Positions 1 to 6,594 of a DNA stretch of 10,692 nucleotides are shown here, in pieces. The DNA lies in assembly GCA_023416875.1 (NCBI GenBank), contig JAEZGT010000123.1:1-10692 (forward strand), written 5' to 3'. This stretch comes from Pseudomonadota bacterium. Lineage in GTDB: Bacteria > Pseudomonadota > Gammaproteobacteria > Pseudomonadales > Cellvibrionaceae. A program made the position numbers and the translations under genes. The notes beneath the pieces are model-generated. The model made no database searches, was not told the origin of the DNA, and was given only the letters and a program-made list of their open reading frames with translations. How positions within the stretch are numbered: position 1 is the stretch's first letter; every line of letters begins with the position of its first letter.

Positions 1-145
1 CTATCGCTTCATGAAAATGGATCTGGTGATATAGGCCAACAAAACTTATCCCAAACCAAAGCAAAGATCCGGTGGCCAGAACCACAAAAAAAGCCAGACT
101 AATAATTTTAGTTTGCAGCGATGGGGCGGCGCTCTCCGTCATCAT
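1..145 (-). CDS. Start of an unrecognised membrane protein, cut by the window edge
   Basis: Reading leftward from the ATG at 145, the frame stays open to the window edge for 48 codons. The peptide begins MMTESAAPSLQTKIISLAFF and continues with a long hydrophobic stretch (about residues 14-38), so at least one membrane segment follows a short polar N-terminus. A GGAG ribosome-binding site lies 5 bases before the first ATG and 8 before the second, so either could be used. The first ATG overlaps the stop of the upstream gene as ATGA, the usual sign of translational coupling. The gene is therefore the third member of the left-hand cassette. Its length and function cannot be judged from this fragment. 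An immunity-like or accessory membrane protein for its neighbour is possible but is only a guess from the arrangement. Confidence 0.7.
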   Translation of the reverse strand, partial: MMTESAAPSLQTKIISLAFFVVLATGSLLWFGISFVGLYHQIHFHEAI

Positions 146-154
146 TTGAGCTCC
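142..154 (-). promoter_or_regulatory. Coupled stop/start (ATGATGA) with Shine-Dalgarno site
   Basis: On the minus strand GGAG (154-151) precedes ATGATGA. The TGA at 144-142 ends the hydrophobic-protein gene, while the ATGs at 145 and 142 open the next gene. This sets the start of the partial membrane protein and indicates that both are translated from one message. Confidence 0.65.
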
Positions 155-702
155 GGCCTTCCTGAAAAAAACTTATCCAAGCTATGTTTTGCTACATCGA
201 TCAAAATGGCCCTCGCTGAATCGACCGCGTAATCCAGCACGGAACCAGCAGCCTGCCCGGCCTTTTTAATTAAATCCTGCTTTACACCAGCAATTCGATC
301 CGAAATATCTTCTCCGATACTATCCAAGCCAGCGATTACTTTATCGGTAATACCATAATGCTCATCTAGAGCACCCAGTGCGACGGAAACACCGATCCCC
401 ACTATAACCACCGCAGCGATTGGTCCTATCGCCAAGGTAAATCCCATTCCAACCACAGCAGAAGCAGCCACGATTGACGCACCAGTAGTAATACCCACCT
501 TAACCACGTCCGTTGCCAGCGACCCTATTAACTGACTTAAAGTTGCTTCATCCGTTAGGAAATAATCCGCGACGCGGTAACTGGAAAGTAAGATGATCGA
601 AAGTACTCCGCCAGACTTGGCAGCGTGTACCGCGCCAGCTTTTCCCAGCCCCATCGCAATCACCTTGGGGTTGCTGATTCCATATTTGGTCCCTGTCAGC
701 AC
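142..702 (-). CDS. Unrecognised glycine-rich hydrophobic protein, possibly the C-terminal half of a split gene
   Basis: The product is 186 residues if it starts at the GTG at 702. It has a basic N-terminus (LTGTKYGISNPKV), a hydrophobic segment near residues 32-50 and a long Gly/Ala/Val-rich stretch at about 68-110 with G-x-x-x-G-like spacing (VVGMGFTLAIGPIAAVVIVG). The C-terminal third is amphipathic with many charged residues. This suggests a membrane-inserting or membrane-associated hairpin. I do not recognise a named family; glycine-rich hydrophobic stretches occur in membrane-active effectors, but that is speculation. The GTG has no good ribosome-binding site. The same frame stays open upstream to a TAA at 759-757 and reads TYGGKPHIILKGSPGLRR, which looks like genuine protein. 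The gene may therefore be fused, by a one-base shift, to the preceding small gene. The true start is uncertain. Confidence 0.65.
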   Translation of the reverse strand: MLTGTKYGISNPKVIAMGLGKAGAVHAAKSGGVLSIILLSSYRVADYFLTDEATLSQLIGSLATDVVKVGITTGASIVAASAVVGMGFTLAIGPIAAVVIVGIGVSVALGALDEHYGITDKVIAGLDSIGEDISDRIAGVKQDLIKKAGQAAGSVLDYAVDSARAILIDVAKHSLDKFFSGRPELK

Positions 703-725
703 TCGTCTTAATCCAGGAGATCCCT

Positions 726-1019
726 TTAAAATAATGTGCGGTTTACCGCCGTAGGTTTAACGTAGGCTTTTGCCGAATAGTCGCCTAAATCTCCCACCAG
801 CTTGCTGAGCGTTCTTATATCATCCGCTGAAGCGTAATAGCCCGCCCCTAACTCTGCTTTAGCTTTGAGCTTTTTCCAAGCATCTTGAAAACCGGGCAAA
901 TGAGCTTTGGGGGATGAGCGCACTATCGCATTCATCTCCTCAAATGACACAACAAAGATCTCATGCTGATTTGCCTTTATTTGTTGTCTTAGCTCTGCTT
1001 TTTCCTGATCAGAAAGCAT
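726..1019 (-). CDS. Unrecognised small soluble protein, possibly the N-terminal half of a split gene
   Basis: The ATG at 1019 is chosen because GGAG sits 7 bases upstream. An in-frame extension to 1064 adds 15 residues but lacks such a site. The product is 97 residues, charged and mostly helical in appearance: MLSDQEKAELRQQIKANQ, then a segment with FVVSFEEMNAIV, then AWKKLKAKAELGAGYY and a short Leu-rich helix (IRTLSKLVGDLGDYS). No signal peptide or membrane segment is visible. It ends PTAVNRTLF shortly before the GTG of the next gene, with 23 bases between them. That tail is replaced by a plausible continuation (TYGGKPHIILKG) if the frame shifts by -1 near 756, so it may be the front part of one protein of about 290 residues. 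Function unknown. Confidence 0.6.
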   Translation of the reverse strand: MLSDQEKAELRQQIKANQHEIFVVSFEEMNAIVRSSPKAHLPGFQDAWKKLKAKAELGAGYYASADDIRTLSKLVGDLGDYSAKAYVKPTAVNRTLF

Positions 1020-1401
1020 TTTTTGGCTCCTTAAAATACTTTTCCTGCAATGAAATTCGTACATACGACATGAAAGGACAACCCCTCAGGTTGCAGACGA
1101 CATTACTGCCCTCCCAACCAAAATGCCAAGCGTTTAGATCCTAAATCTATGTAAGCATTTCTCCGCTCGCTACCATCGAAGTCTTCGCCATCTAGAAAAA
1201 ATGTCGGTCAGGTCGATCCAAACGGCTTGTCACATAGAGAAAACGCATTAGCTCACAAACCCGCCAAGCTCACGCACACAGAGGAGGACCCATTAGCGCG
1301 AACTAACTCCTCAAAAAACAAAACAAGATGCCTAGTGGACGGGGACTGGATGACGCAGAACATCCGTTTGCCGCACAGCTCGATTGTCTCAGCTACAAAC
1401 G
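1020..1401. other. Gene-free stretch between the left cassette and the symporter
   Basis: No convincing gene is visible on either strand; the short open frames here lack ribosome-binding sites and protein-like composition. It should hold the promoter of the left cassette, next to 1019, but I found no clear -35/-10 pair. It should also hold the end of the symporter transcript. A weak hairpin (GGATG/CATCC) lies about 1346-1363, and an A-rich run (T-rich on the symporter strand) at about 1313-1325, but they are too far apart for a classical terminator. A small palindrome TAGAT-N5-ATCTA lies at 1135-1149. Confidence 0.5.
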
Positions 1402-2688
1402 TCAGGCACCGTTGACGCTGCGCGCCTCACCATACAACCCCGTCTCCCCTTCCGTGCTCGCCACAATCACGGCACAGCAGGTGTCGCTGAACACGTTCAC
1501 GGCGGTGCGCATCATGTCGAGGATTCGGTCGGTGACCAGGAGGAGCCCTATGCCTTCGAGGGGGAGGCCGATGGCGGTGAGGATGACGCTGATGGCGACG
1601 AGGCTGGCGGCGGGGATGCCGGCGACGCCGATGGAGGTGAGTAGCGCAAGGACCACTACTAGAAACTGCTGCGCGAAACTCAGATCGAGGCCGTAAGCCT
1701 GGGCGATGAAAAGTGCGGCGGCGCATTCATAGAGCGCAGTGCCGTCCATATTGATGGTGGCGCCCAGTGGCAGCACAAAAGACGAAGTTCGATTGGAAAC
1801 GCCGACATTTTTCTCCAAGCATTTGATGGTGACCGGGAGCGTAGCCGACGAGCTGGCGGTGGAAAACGCGGTGAGCATGGCCGGCACCATGGCGCGGTAG
1901 TGCCAGAAAGGATTGACCCCCGCAAGCAGCCTCAACATCAGCGCCAGGGTAACGAAGGTATGCAGCAACAGCGCAGCGGCGACGGTAAAGAAGAAAACCG
2001 CCAGAGGTGCAAATGCAGCAAATCCAGTTGTTGTAATTGTTTTGGCGACCAAGCCAAAAACCCCGAGCGGCGCAAAGCGCATCACAAAAAGGGTAATGGC
2101 CATCATCACTTCAAAAACGCCCTGCCAAAACGACTTCAACGTCTCCGCGTGCTGCGGGCTGATGCGCAACATAAAAATGCCGAACAAAAGCGCAAACACG
2201 ATCAGCCCAAGCATATCGTCGGTGGCGGCGGCCTCCACCACATTGGTCGGCACCATGCGCAAAAATATATCGGCAACATCGCCAGCGCCGCGCCCTTCAA
2301 TTTTGCTGAGGCCGGCCTGCAATTGATCAGGGGATGTCAGATTGAGCTGATCTCCCGCCGGCTTTCCGTCAATTATCCCGGGCTGGGTAAGGTTGACCAG
2401 AAACAATCCCATGAGGATCGCGAACAGCGTCGAGATCAGATAAAGACCGATGGTCTTGGCACCCATGCGGCCCAGATTTTCCCCCGCGCCCGCAGTCGCC
2501 ACCCCGCAAATAATCGACGAGGCGATCAGCGGCACCACGATCATTTTCAATGCATTGAGAAAGAGGGTGCCGAGAAAATCAAACAGGCCGATAAAAGTGA
2601 GCGAGCCTATCCCGTGATGGGGTTCAACGAATGCACCCACCCCCACTGCCAGCAGGATCGCGATAAGGATTTGCCAGTGCAGCTTCAC
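1402..2688 (-). CDS. Dicarboxylate/amino-acid:cation symporter (DAACS, GltP type)
   Basis: This inner-membrane transporter of 428 residues has the length and hydrophobic pattern of the glutamate-transporter (SLC1/GltPh) fold. Visible hallmarks are the serine-rich hairpin 1 loop (FSTASSSATLPVT, 275-287), the NMDGT sodium-binding motif (313-317), the hairpin 2 motif GVAGIPAAS, and the last helix DRILDMMRTAVNVFSD (387-402). In that helix D391, R394, N398 and D402 correspond to GltPh D394, R397, N401 and D405. The arginine normally pairs with a side-chain carboxylate, so acidic amino acids or C4-dicarboxylates are the likely substrates. The start is GTG: an in-frame TAA lies just upstream, and KLHWQILIAILLAVGVGAF is a normal N-terminus for the family. 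No good ribosome-binding site precedes it. It follows the HU gene by 23 bases and may be co-transcribed. Exact substrate and coupling ion are not decidable here. Confidence 0.93.
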   Translation of the reverse strand: MKLHWQILIAILLAVGVGAFVEPHHGIGSLTFIGLFDFLGTLFLNALKMIVVPLIASSIICGVATAGAGENLGRMGAKTIGLYLISTLFAILMGLFLVNLTQPGIIDGKPAGDQLNLTSPDQLQAGLSKIEGRGAGDVADIFLRMVPTNVVEAAATDDMLGLIVFALLFGIFMLRISPQHAETLKSFWQGVFEVMMAITLFVMRFAPLGVFGLVAKTITTTGFAAFAPLAVFFFTVAAALLLHTFVTLALMLRLLAGVNPFWHYRAMVPAMLTAFSTASSSATLPVTIKCLEKNVGVSNRTSSFVLPLGATINMDGTALYECAAALFIAQAYGLDLSFAQQFLVVVLALLTSIGVAGIPAASLVAISVILTAIGLPLEGIGLLLVTDRILDMMRTAVNVFSDTCCAVIVASTEGETGLYGEARSVNGA

Positions 2689-2711
2689 GGTGGGTTACTG
2701 GGGAAGTTAGA

Positions 2712-2984
2712 TCAGATCAGAGCGTCTTTGAGAGCTTTGCCGGCTTTGAAGACCGGAGTGTTGCTGGCGGGGATCTGGATGGGCTCGCCGTTTTTGGGAT
2801 TGCGACCCTGGCGGGCGGCGCGGGATTTCACAGAAAAAGAACCAAAGCCCACCAGATTGACCGAATCCCCTTTGCTAAGTGCATTGGTGATCTGCTCCAG
2901 GACCGCCGCCAACACCGCATCAGCCTGACGCTCGGAAAGGTCGGCGATTTCGGCTACGGCTTTAACGAGTTCTGGTTTACGCAT
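2712..2984 (-). CDS. hup: HU-family histone-like DNA-binding protein
   Basis: The 90-residue product has the standard HU length. It starts MRKPELVKAVAEIADLS, has the dimer-core motif VNLVGFGSFSV (about 43-53) and the DNA-bending arm GRNPKNGEPIQIPASNTPVF (about 60-79), including the arm-tip proline in RNPKNGEPIQIP, followed by KAGKALKDAL. HU binds and bends DNA without sequence specificity and organises the nucleoid. The ATG at 2984 has a strong GGAG site 6 bases upstream. The gene lies between rhlE and the symporter on the same strand, with a candidate promoter of its own in the rhlE-hup gap. Whether it is the alpha or beta type, or corresponds to Pseudomonas HupA near ubiA-phoBR, cannot be settled from sequence alone. 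IHF is less likely because the arm and N-terminus are HU-like. Confidence 0.95.
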   Translation of the reverse strand: MRKPELVKAVAEIADLSERQADAVLAAVLEQITNALSKGDSVNLVGFGSFSVKSRAARQGRNPKNGEPIQIPASNTPVFKAGKALKDALI

Positions 2985-3034
2985 AAAAAACTCCTTACAA
3001 AATAGTCTGTGACGAAGGGGCCTTGAGGTGGCCC

Positions 3035-3063
3035 ATTAGAACAATCCGCCGGGGGAAGGTAAA
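3035..3063 (-). promoter_or_regulatory. Candidate promoter for the HU gene
   Basis: On the minus strand TTTACC (3063-3058) and TCTAAT (3040-3035) are separated by 17 bases, matching 4/6 and 5/6 of the sigma-70 consensus. Transcription would start near 3028, leaving a leader of about 43 bases that contains a GGGCC/GGCCC hairpin (3018-3034) and the GGAG site. The match is by eye only. Confidence 0.35.
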
Positions 3064-3079
3064 CCCCTGCAGCCGGCGG
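3046..3079 (-). terminator. Inverted repeat after rhlE, possible terminator
   Basis: Perfect 7-base arms CCGCCGG (3046-3052) and CCGGCGG (3073-3079) lie 16 bases beyond the rhlE stop, with an inner GGGG/CCCC that can extend pairing. On the minus strand the stem is followed by ATTGTTCT, a poor U-tract. It could be a weak terminator, an RNA-protecting 3' hairpin, or part of the hup promoter region, which it overlaps. Confidence 0.35.
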
Positions 3080-3095
3080 CAGAAAAATGTGAGCG

Positions 3096-4481
3096 TCAGC
3101 CTCGACCGGCGGAACCGCGCGCCGCGCCGCCATGACGGTGCTGACCATTGCGATTGGCGCGGGGCGGCTGGCTGCCGTCATTGCGATGATGTGCAGCCTT
3201 TTGGCCATTGCCACTGCGACCTCGACCGCCGTCCTGGCGTTTCTGCCCCGAGGGCGCATGGCCATGGCGCGGTTTGTTGGCACCCGGAGCTGCCGGACCG
3301 CGCGGTTGGCGCAGCTGAATCGGTTCCGGTCGGATGGACGGATCCGGCTCGAACCCCTCGATAACCACTTTTTCGATATTGCGTTTGATCAGCCGCTCAA
3401 TATCACGCAGAAACTTGTTCTCATCCACGCATACCAGAGAAACTGCCACACCCTCACTCTGCGCCCGGCCGGTTCGGCCGATGCGGTGAACGTAGTCTTC
3501 GGGCACATTGGGCAGTTCGTAATTTACAACTCGCGGCAATTGGTCGATGTCGATACCACGAGCGGCGATATCCGTTGCCACTAAGGCCCGTACAGCGCCG
3601 CGTTTAAAGTCTTCCAGCGCCTTGGTGCGCGCACCCTGGCTTTTGTTGCCATGAATGGCCGCTGCGGAGATGCCATCCTGCAACAACTGCTCCACCAAGC
3701 GATTGGCGCCGTGTTTCGTTCGGGTAAAAACCAAAACCTGGCGCCAATTGCCGCTTCCAATGAGATGCGACAGCAATTCACGTTTGCGATTGCGATCCAC
3801 CGGATGCACCAACTGGGTGATGGTATCGGCCGCAGCGTTGCGGCGTGCCACTTCGATGAGCACCGGTTTGTGCAACAGGCGATCGGCAAGAGCTTTGATT
3901 TCAGCAGAGAAGGTAGCGGAGAACAGCAGGTTCTGCCGCTGCGCCGGCAACAGTGCCAGCACTTTGCGAATGTCGTGGATAAAGCCCATATCGAGCATGC
4001 GGTCGGCCTCGTCTAGCACCAGAACTTCCACATGACTCAGCGACAGAGCGCGCTGGTTAATCAGGTCCAGCAGACGACCAGGAGTCGCAACCAGAATGTC
4101 CACGCCGCCGCGCAGGTGAGCGATCTGCGGGTTGATGCCCACGCCACCAAAGATGACCTGGGAGCGCAAGGGCAGATACTTGCCGTAGGCGCGCACGTTG
4201 TCGTGTACCTGGGCCGCAAGCTCGCGGGTGGGGGTGAGAATCAAAGCGCGGATGGGCTTTTTGCCATCCACTCGCGGACGCGGATTGCGCGACAGCATTT
4301 CCAACAGTGGCAGCGTGAAGCCTGCCGTTTTGCCTGTGCCCGTTTGGGCGCCGGCAAGCAAGTCGCCACCCTGAAGAACGGCGGGAATGGCTTGAGCCTG
4401 AATTGGAGTGGGCGAGGTATAACCTTGTTCGGCTACGGCACGGAGGATTTCTCCGCGTAAGCCGAGATCTTCAAACAGCAT
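3096..4481 (-). CDS. rhlE: DEAD-box ATP-dependent RNA helicase, RhlE type
   Basis: A complete DEAD-box core is present: Q motif (GYTSPTPIQ, Q28), motif I AQTGTGKT (45-52), Ia PTRELAAQV, Ib VATPGRLLDL, motif II DEAD (157-160), III SAT, IV VLVFTRTKHGANRL, V VATDIAARGIDI and VI HRIGRTGR (332-339). The start MLFEDLGL with EILRAVAEQGY is typical of RhlE. The ATG at 4481 has AGGA 8 bases upstream; the frame extends to 4613 but the extra 44 residues are not family-like. The product is 461 residues, with a basic, Gly/Arg/His/Gln-rich, probably disordered tail from about residue 395, usual in RhlE proteins and thought to help RNA binding. It unwinds short RNA duplexes in the cytoplasm, linked in relatives to ribosome assembly and RNA turnover. 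The hup gene follows on the same strand. Confidence 0.92.
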   Translation of the reverse strand: MLFEDLGLRGEILRAVAEQGYTSPTPIQAQAIPAVLQGGDLLAGAQTGTGKTAGFTLPLLEMLSRNPRPRVDGKKPIRALILTPTRELAAQVHDNVRAYGKYLPLRSQVIFGGVGINPQIAHLRGGVDILVATPGRLLDLINQRALSLSHVEVLVLDEADRMLDMGFIHDIRKVLALLPAQRQNLLFSATFSAEIKALADRLLHKPVLIEVARRNAAADTITQLVHPVDRNRKRELLSHLIGSGNWRQVLVFTRTKHGANRLVEQLLQDGISAAAIHGNKSQGARTKALEDFKRGAVRALVATDIAARGIDIDQLPRVVNYELPNVPEDYVHRIGRTGRAQSEGVAVSLVCVDENKFLRDIERLIKRNIEKVVIEGFEPDPSIRPEPIQLRQPRGPAAPGANKPRHGHAPSGQKRQDGGRGRSGNGQKAAHHRNDGSQPPRANRNGQHRHGGAARGSAGRG

Positions 4482-4888
4482 ATGTAGTTTCCTGATGCCA
4501 AACGTCCGCAACGCAGCTTGGCTGCGCCCGGCCATGCAGGTGGGCCGAGAAAGGTGGGACGCCGGCAATTGAATGGGTGACATCGGACGCCGGGATACCG
4601 GGCAATCGGACATGAGCTGGCCTGCTCCAGGCCGCGCACCTTACCCCAATTTGCTAAACAATGCTCATTTTTTTACGTGATGGGGCCGGACAGCCCTACC
4701 TTTGTCGCCCCGTTTTTGACGAAAAATGGCACCAAAACAAACGAATTTCGCCTATGTCTCGCTATGCCGTTCGTTCGTCTCCTTGACCTTCTCAACATCC
4801 AGGCCGATCCACTATTTGGACGACGTCGAACCTTCATATTCAGAGTTTCAGCGTGTATGCTGCGGACAACTTTTTATTCAGTCGCACC
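4482..4888. other. Divergent intergenic region between rhlE and ubiA
   Basis: No gene is supported; open frames here give low-complexity or unfamiliar peptides and no UbiC (chorismate lyase) remnant. It must contain the leaders of two divergent genes. The rhlE leader carries a perfect small hairpin CGCAGC-TTG-GCTGCG at 4512-4526. A T-run lies at about 4669-4675, and a TTGACC at 4783-4788 has no partner at proper spacing. Confidence 0.5.
4833..4861 (+). promoter_or_regulatory. Candidate promoter for ubiA
   Basis: TTCATA (4833-4838) and TATGCT (4856-4861) are spaced by 17 bases and each matches 4/6 of the sigma-70 consensus. Initiation near 4868 would give a leader of about 20 bases and would exclude the upstream in-frame GTG at 4853, supporting the ATG at 4889 as start. 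Weak evidence, judged by eye. Confidence 0.28.
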
Positions 4889-5770
4889 ATGAACAGCACC
4901 CGCGCTTCGATAATTGGCAACTATCTCCAACTGACCCGCCTTAACCGGCCCATCGGCATTTATCTGGTGTTGTGGCCAGCCCTCTGGAGTTTGTGGCTGG
5001 CCGCCAAAGGGGCGCCGGATATCAAGAATCTGATCATTTTTATTCTCGGCTGCATTCTTATGCGTTCCGCCGGCTGCGTTATCAATGATTACGCTGACCG
5101 AGATTTTGACGGCCACGTACGCCGCACCCGCGATCGCCCTCTTGCCACTGGCGCCATCAGCGGTCTGGAAGCCATCGGCCTGTTTGTGGGCCTGTGTTTC
5201 CTCTCCTTTCTTCTGGTGCTCTTCACTAACGGCCTGACCATCAAACTGTCTGTTGCCGGTCTCGCCCTGGCGATCTGCTATCCGTTTATGAAGCGTTATA
5301 CCCATCTGCCCCAGGTGGTGCTCGGTGCCGCCTTCGCCTGGGCGATTCCCATGGCGTTTGCCGCCCAGTCCGGCGAAGTGCCGCTGGCGGCCTGGCTGGT
5401 GTTTACCGCCGCGCTCCTGTGGACAGTGTGTTACGACACTTTTTACGCCATGGTGGACCGAGAGGATGACCTCAAGATCGGCGTTAAATCGACTGCGGTA
5501 CTGTTCGGAGATTTGGATCGTGTAATGACAGGCGCCCTGCAGGTACTCACCCTGCTGACCCTACTGCTCGTTGGCAAACGCTTTGAACTCAGCTGGGTGT
5601 ACTACCTCGGCGTTGGTGTAGCTGCTGGCCTGTTTGCCTATCAGCAGTACCTGATTCGCGACCGTGACCGCGAAGCTTGTTTTGCAGCATTTTTAAACAA
5701 TAACTGGGTGGGAATCGTGATTTTCATTGGGATTGTCGGCCATTACGCGCTCTACCCCGAGCTGTCATAA
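4889..5770 (+). CDS. ubiA: 4-hydroxybenzoate octaprenyltransferase
   Basis: UbiA is an integral inner-membrane enzyme that joins a polyprenyl chain to 4-hydroxybenzoate, an early step of ubiquinone synthesis. The 293-residue product has the family N-terminus (YLQLTRLNRPIGIYLVLWPALW), the first Asp-rich motif NDYADRDFD (66-74) followed by GHVRRTRDRPLATG, and the second, DREDD (190-194) within YAMVDREDDLKIGVKST. These motifs bind the magnesium-diphosphate of the prenyl donor. About nine hydrophobic segments surround them. The ATG at 4889 is preferred: it puts the conserved motif at the usual distance, although its ribosome-binding site is poor; a GTG at 4853 would add 12 residues. In Pseudomonas ubiC precedes ubiA and phoBR follows; here phoBR is conserved but ubiC is not adjacent. 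Confidence 0.95.
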   Translation: MNSTRASIIGNYLQLTRLNRPIGIYLVLWPALWSLWLAAKGAPDIKNLIIFILGCILMRSAGCVINDYADRDFDGHVRRTRDRPLATGAISGLEAIGLFVGLCFLSFLLVLFTNGLTIKLSVAGLALAICYPFMKRYTHLPQVVLGAAFAWAIPMAFAAQSGEVPLAAWLVFTAALLWTVCYDTFYAMVDREDDLKIGVKSTAVLFGDLDRVMTGALQVLTLLTLLLVGKRFELSWVYYLGVGVAAGLFAYQQYLIRDRDREACFAAFLNNNWVGIVIFIGIVGHYALYPELS

Positions 5771-5794
5771 AACCGCAACAATTCCTTTATTAAA
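5762..5794 (+). promoter_or_regulatory. Pho-box-like PhoB binding site before phoB
   Basis: CTGTCAT, identical to the 7-base Pho half-site, lies at 5762-5768 followed by AAAA. Two further units at exact 11-base steps are degenerate: CCGCAAC+AATT (5773-5783) and CCTTTAT+TAAA (5784-5794), matching 3/7 and 4/7 but each ending in an A/T-only tetramer as Pho boxes do. The array begins inside the last codons of ubiA and ends 62 bases before the phoB start. It predicts that PhoB activates its own operon under phosphate limitation. The first unit is convincing and the other two are weak. Confidence 0.5.
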
Positions 5795-5856
5795 TGGCCA
5801 GCAATTCGGATATGGCCGCGGCCATACCGCTTCGATCAACCTGCATCGAGCACTCC

Positions 5857-6555
5857 ATGGCTGACAAGACAATTCTGATCGTCGATGACGAAACCCCGAT
5901 CCGAGACATGTTGCGAGTGGCTCTGGAAATAGCCGAATTCGCTTGTCTGGAGGCCGCCGACGCGCAACAGGCCCACAGCATCATCATCGACAAAAAACCC
6001 GATCTGGTTCTGTTGGATTGGATGCTGCCCGGCACCAGCGGCATTGAACTCGCGCGTCGGCTCAAGCGCGACGAACTCACCGCTGCGATCCCCATCATCA
6101 TGCTGACCGCCAAAGGCGAAGAGGACAACAAAGTCCAGGGTCTGGAGGTCGGCGCCGATGATTACATCACCAAACCTTTTTCTCCGCGGGAGCTGGTGGC
6201 GCGCATGAAAGCGGTACTGCGGCGCTCGGACTCCCTGTCCCCCAGCGAGCCAATCCATGTCGCCAACCTCTGCCTCGATCCCAGCAGTCACAGAGTCACC
6301 ATTAATGAGAAACCCGTGCCCATAGGTCCGACGGAATACCGGCTGCTGGAGTTTTTCCTCACCCACCAGGAGCGGGTCTATTCCCGCAATCAGTTGCTCG
6401 ACCACGTTTGGGGAGGCAACGTGTATGTTGAAGAACGCACCGTGGACGTACATATTCGTCGCCTGCGCAAAGCGTTGACCCTTGATGGCCACGATCGGTT
6501 TATCCAGACTGTTCGCGGTGCTGGTTACCGGTTTTCCCATAAAACCATCGACTGA
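5857..6555 (+). CDS. phoB: Phosphate regulon response regulator PhoB
   Basis: The 232-residue product matches PhoB in length and layout. The receiver domain (about 1-122) has the acidic pocket DD (10-11), the phosphorylated D54 in LVLLDWMLPG, T84 and K106 (ITKPF). The winged-helix OmpR-type domain (about 130-230) includes IGPTEYRLLEFFLTH, the recognition-helix region ERTVDVHIRRLRKAL and the C-terminal hairpin VRGAGYRFS. Phosphorylated PhoB binds Pho boxes and activates phosphate-scavenging genes. The ATG at 5857 (MADKTILIVDDE) gives the standard N-terminus; the frame extends to 5794 but those residues are unlike the family and overlap the regulatory region. The ribosome-binding site is weak. 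phoR follows after 39 bases. WMLPG after the phosphorylated Asp and the pairing with phoR argue for PhoB over other OmpR-family members. Confidence 0.96.
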   Translation: MADKTILIVDDETPIRDMLRVALEIAEFACLEAADAQQAHSIIIDKKPDLVLLDWMLPGTSGIELARRLKRDELTAAIPIIMLTAKGEEDNKVQGLEVGADDYITKPFSPRELVARMKAVLRRSDSLSPSEPIHVANLCLDPSSHRVTINEKPVPIGPTEYRLLEFFLTHQERVYSRNQLLDHVWGGNVYVEERTVDVHIRRLRKALTLDGHDRFIQTVRGAGYRFSHKTID

Positions 6556-6594
6556 ATATCGATCTCCTGAGGCGGCCCCAGCCGGGCGAAATCT

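Noticed and set aside
755..761. GTTAAAC as a programmed -1 slippery heptamer
   Set aside because: The heptamer is out of phase with the upstream gene's codons (GTT AAA C rather than G TTA AAC), so the classical tandem slip cannot apply.
1227..1415. Small plus-strand frame in the left intergenic region
   Set aside because: No start signal, no recognisable motif and low plausibility of the peptide; treated as noncoding.
1900..2928. Long plus-strand open frame (342 codons)
   Set aside because: It is antisense to the symporter and HU genes, both with clear family motifs; its translation is rich in Gln, Arg and Lys with no domain-like pattern, a typical shadow frame.
4482..4613. 44-residue N-terminal extension of RhlE
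   Set aside because: The extra residues do not resemble RhlE, and the ATG at 4481 has an upstream AGGA and the canonical MLFEDLGL start.
4677..4944. Two overlapping plus-strand frames before ubiA as possible ubiC or a small gene
   Set aside because: Neither resembles chorismate lyase, has a ribosome-binding site or a protein-like composition, and both run into the ubiA start region.
5836..6540. Minus-strand open frame of 234 codons opposite phoB
   Set aside because: phoB carries all receiver and winged-helix motifs on the plus strand; the antisense product is a composition artefact of high-GC coding DNA.
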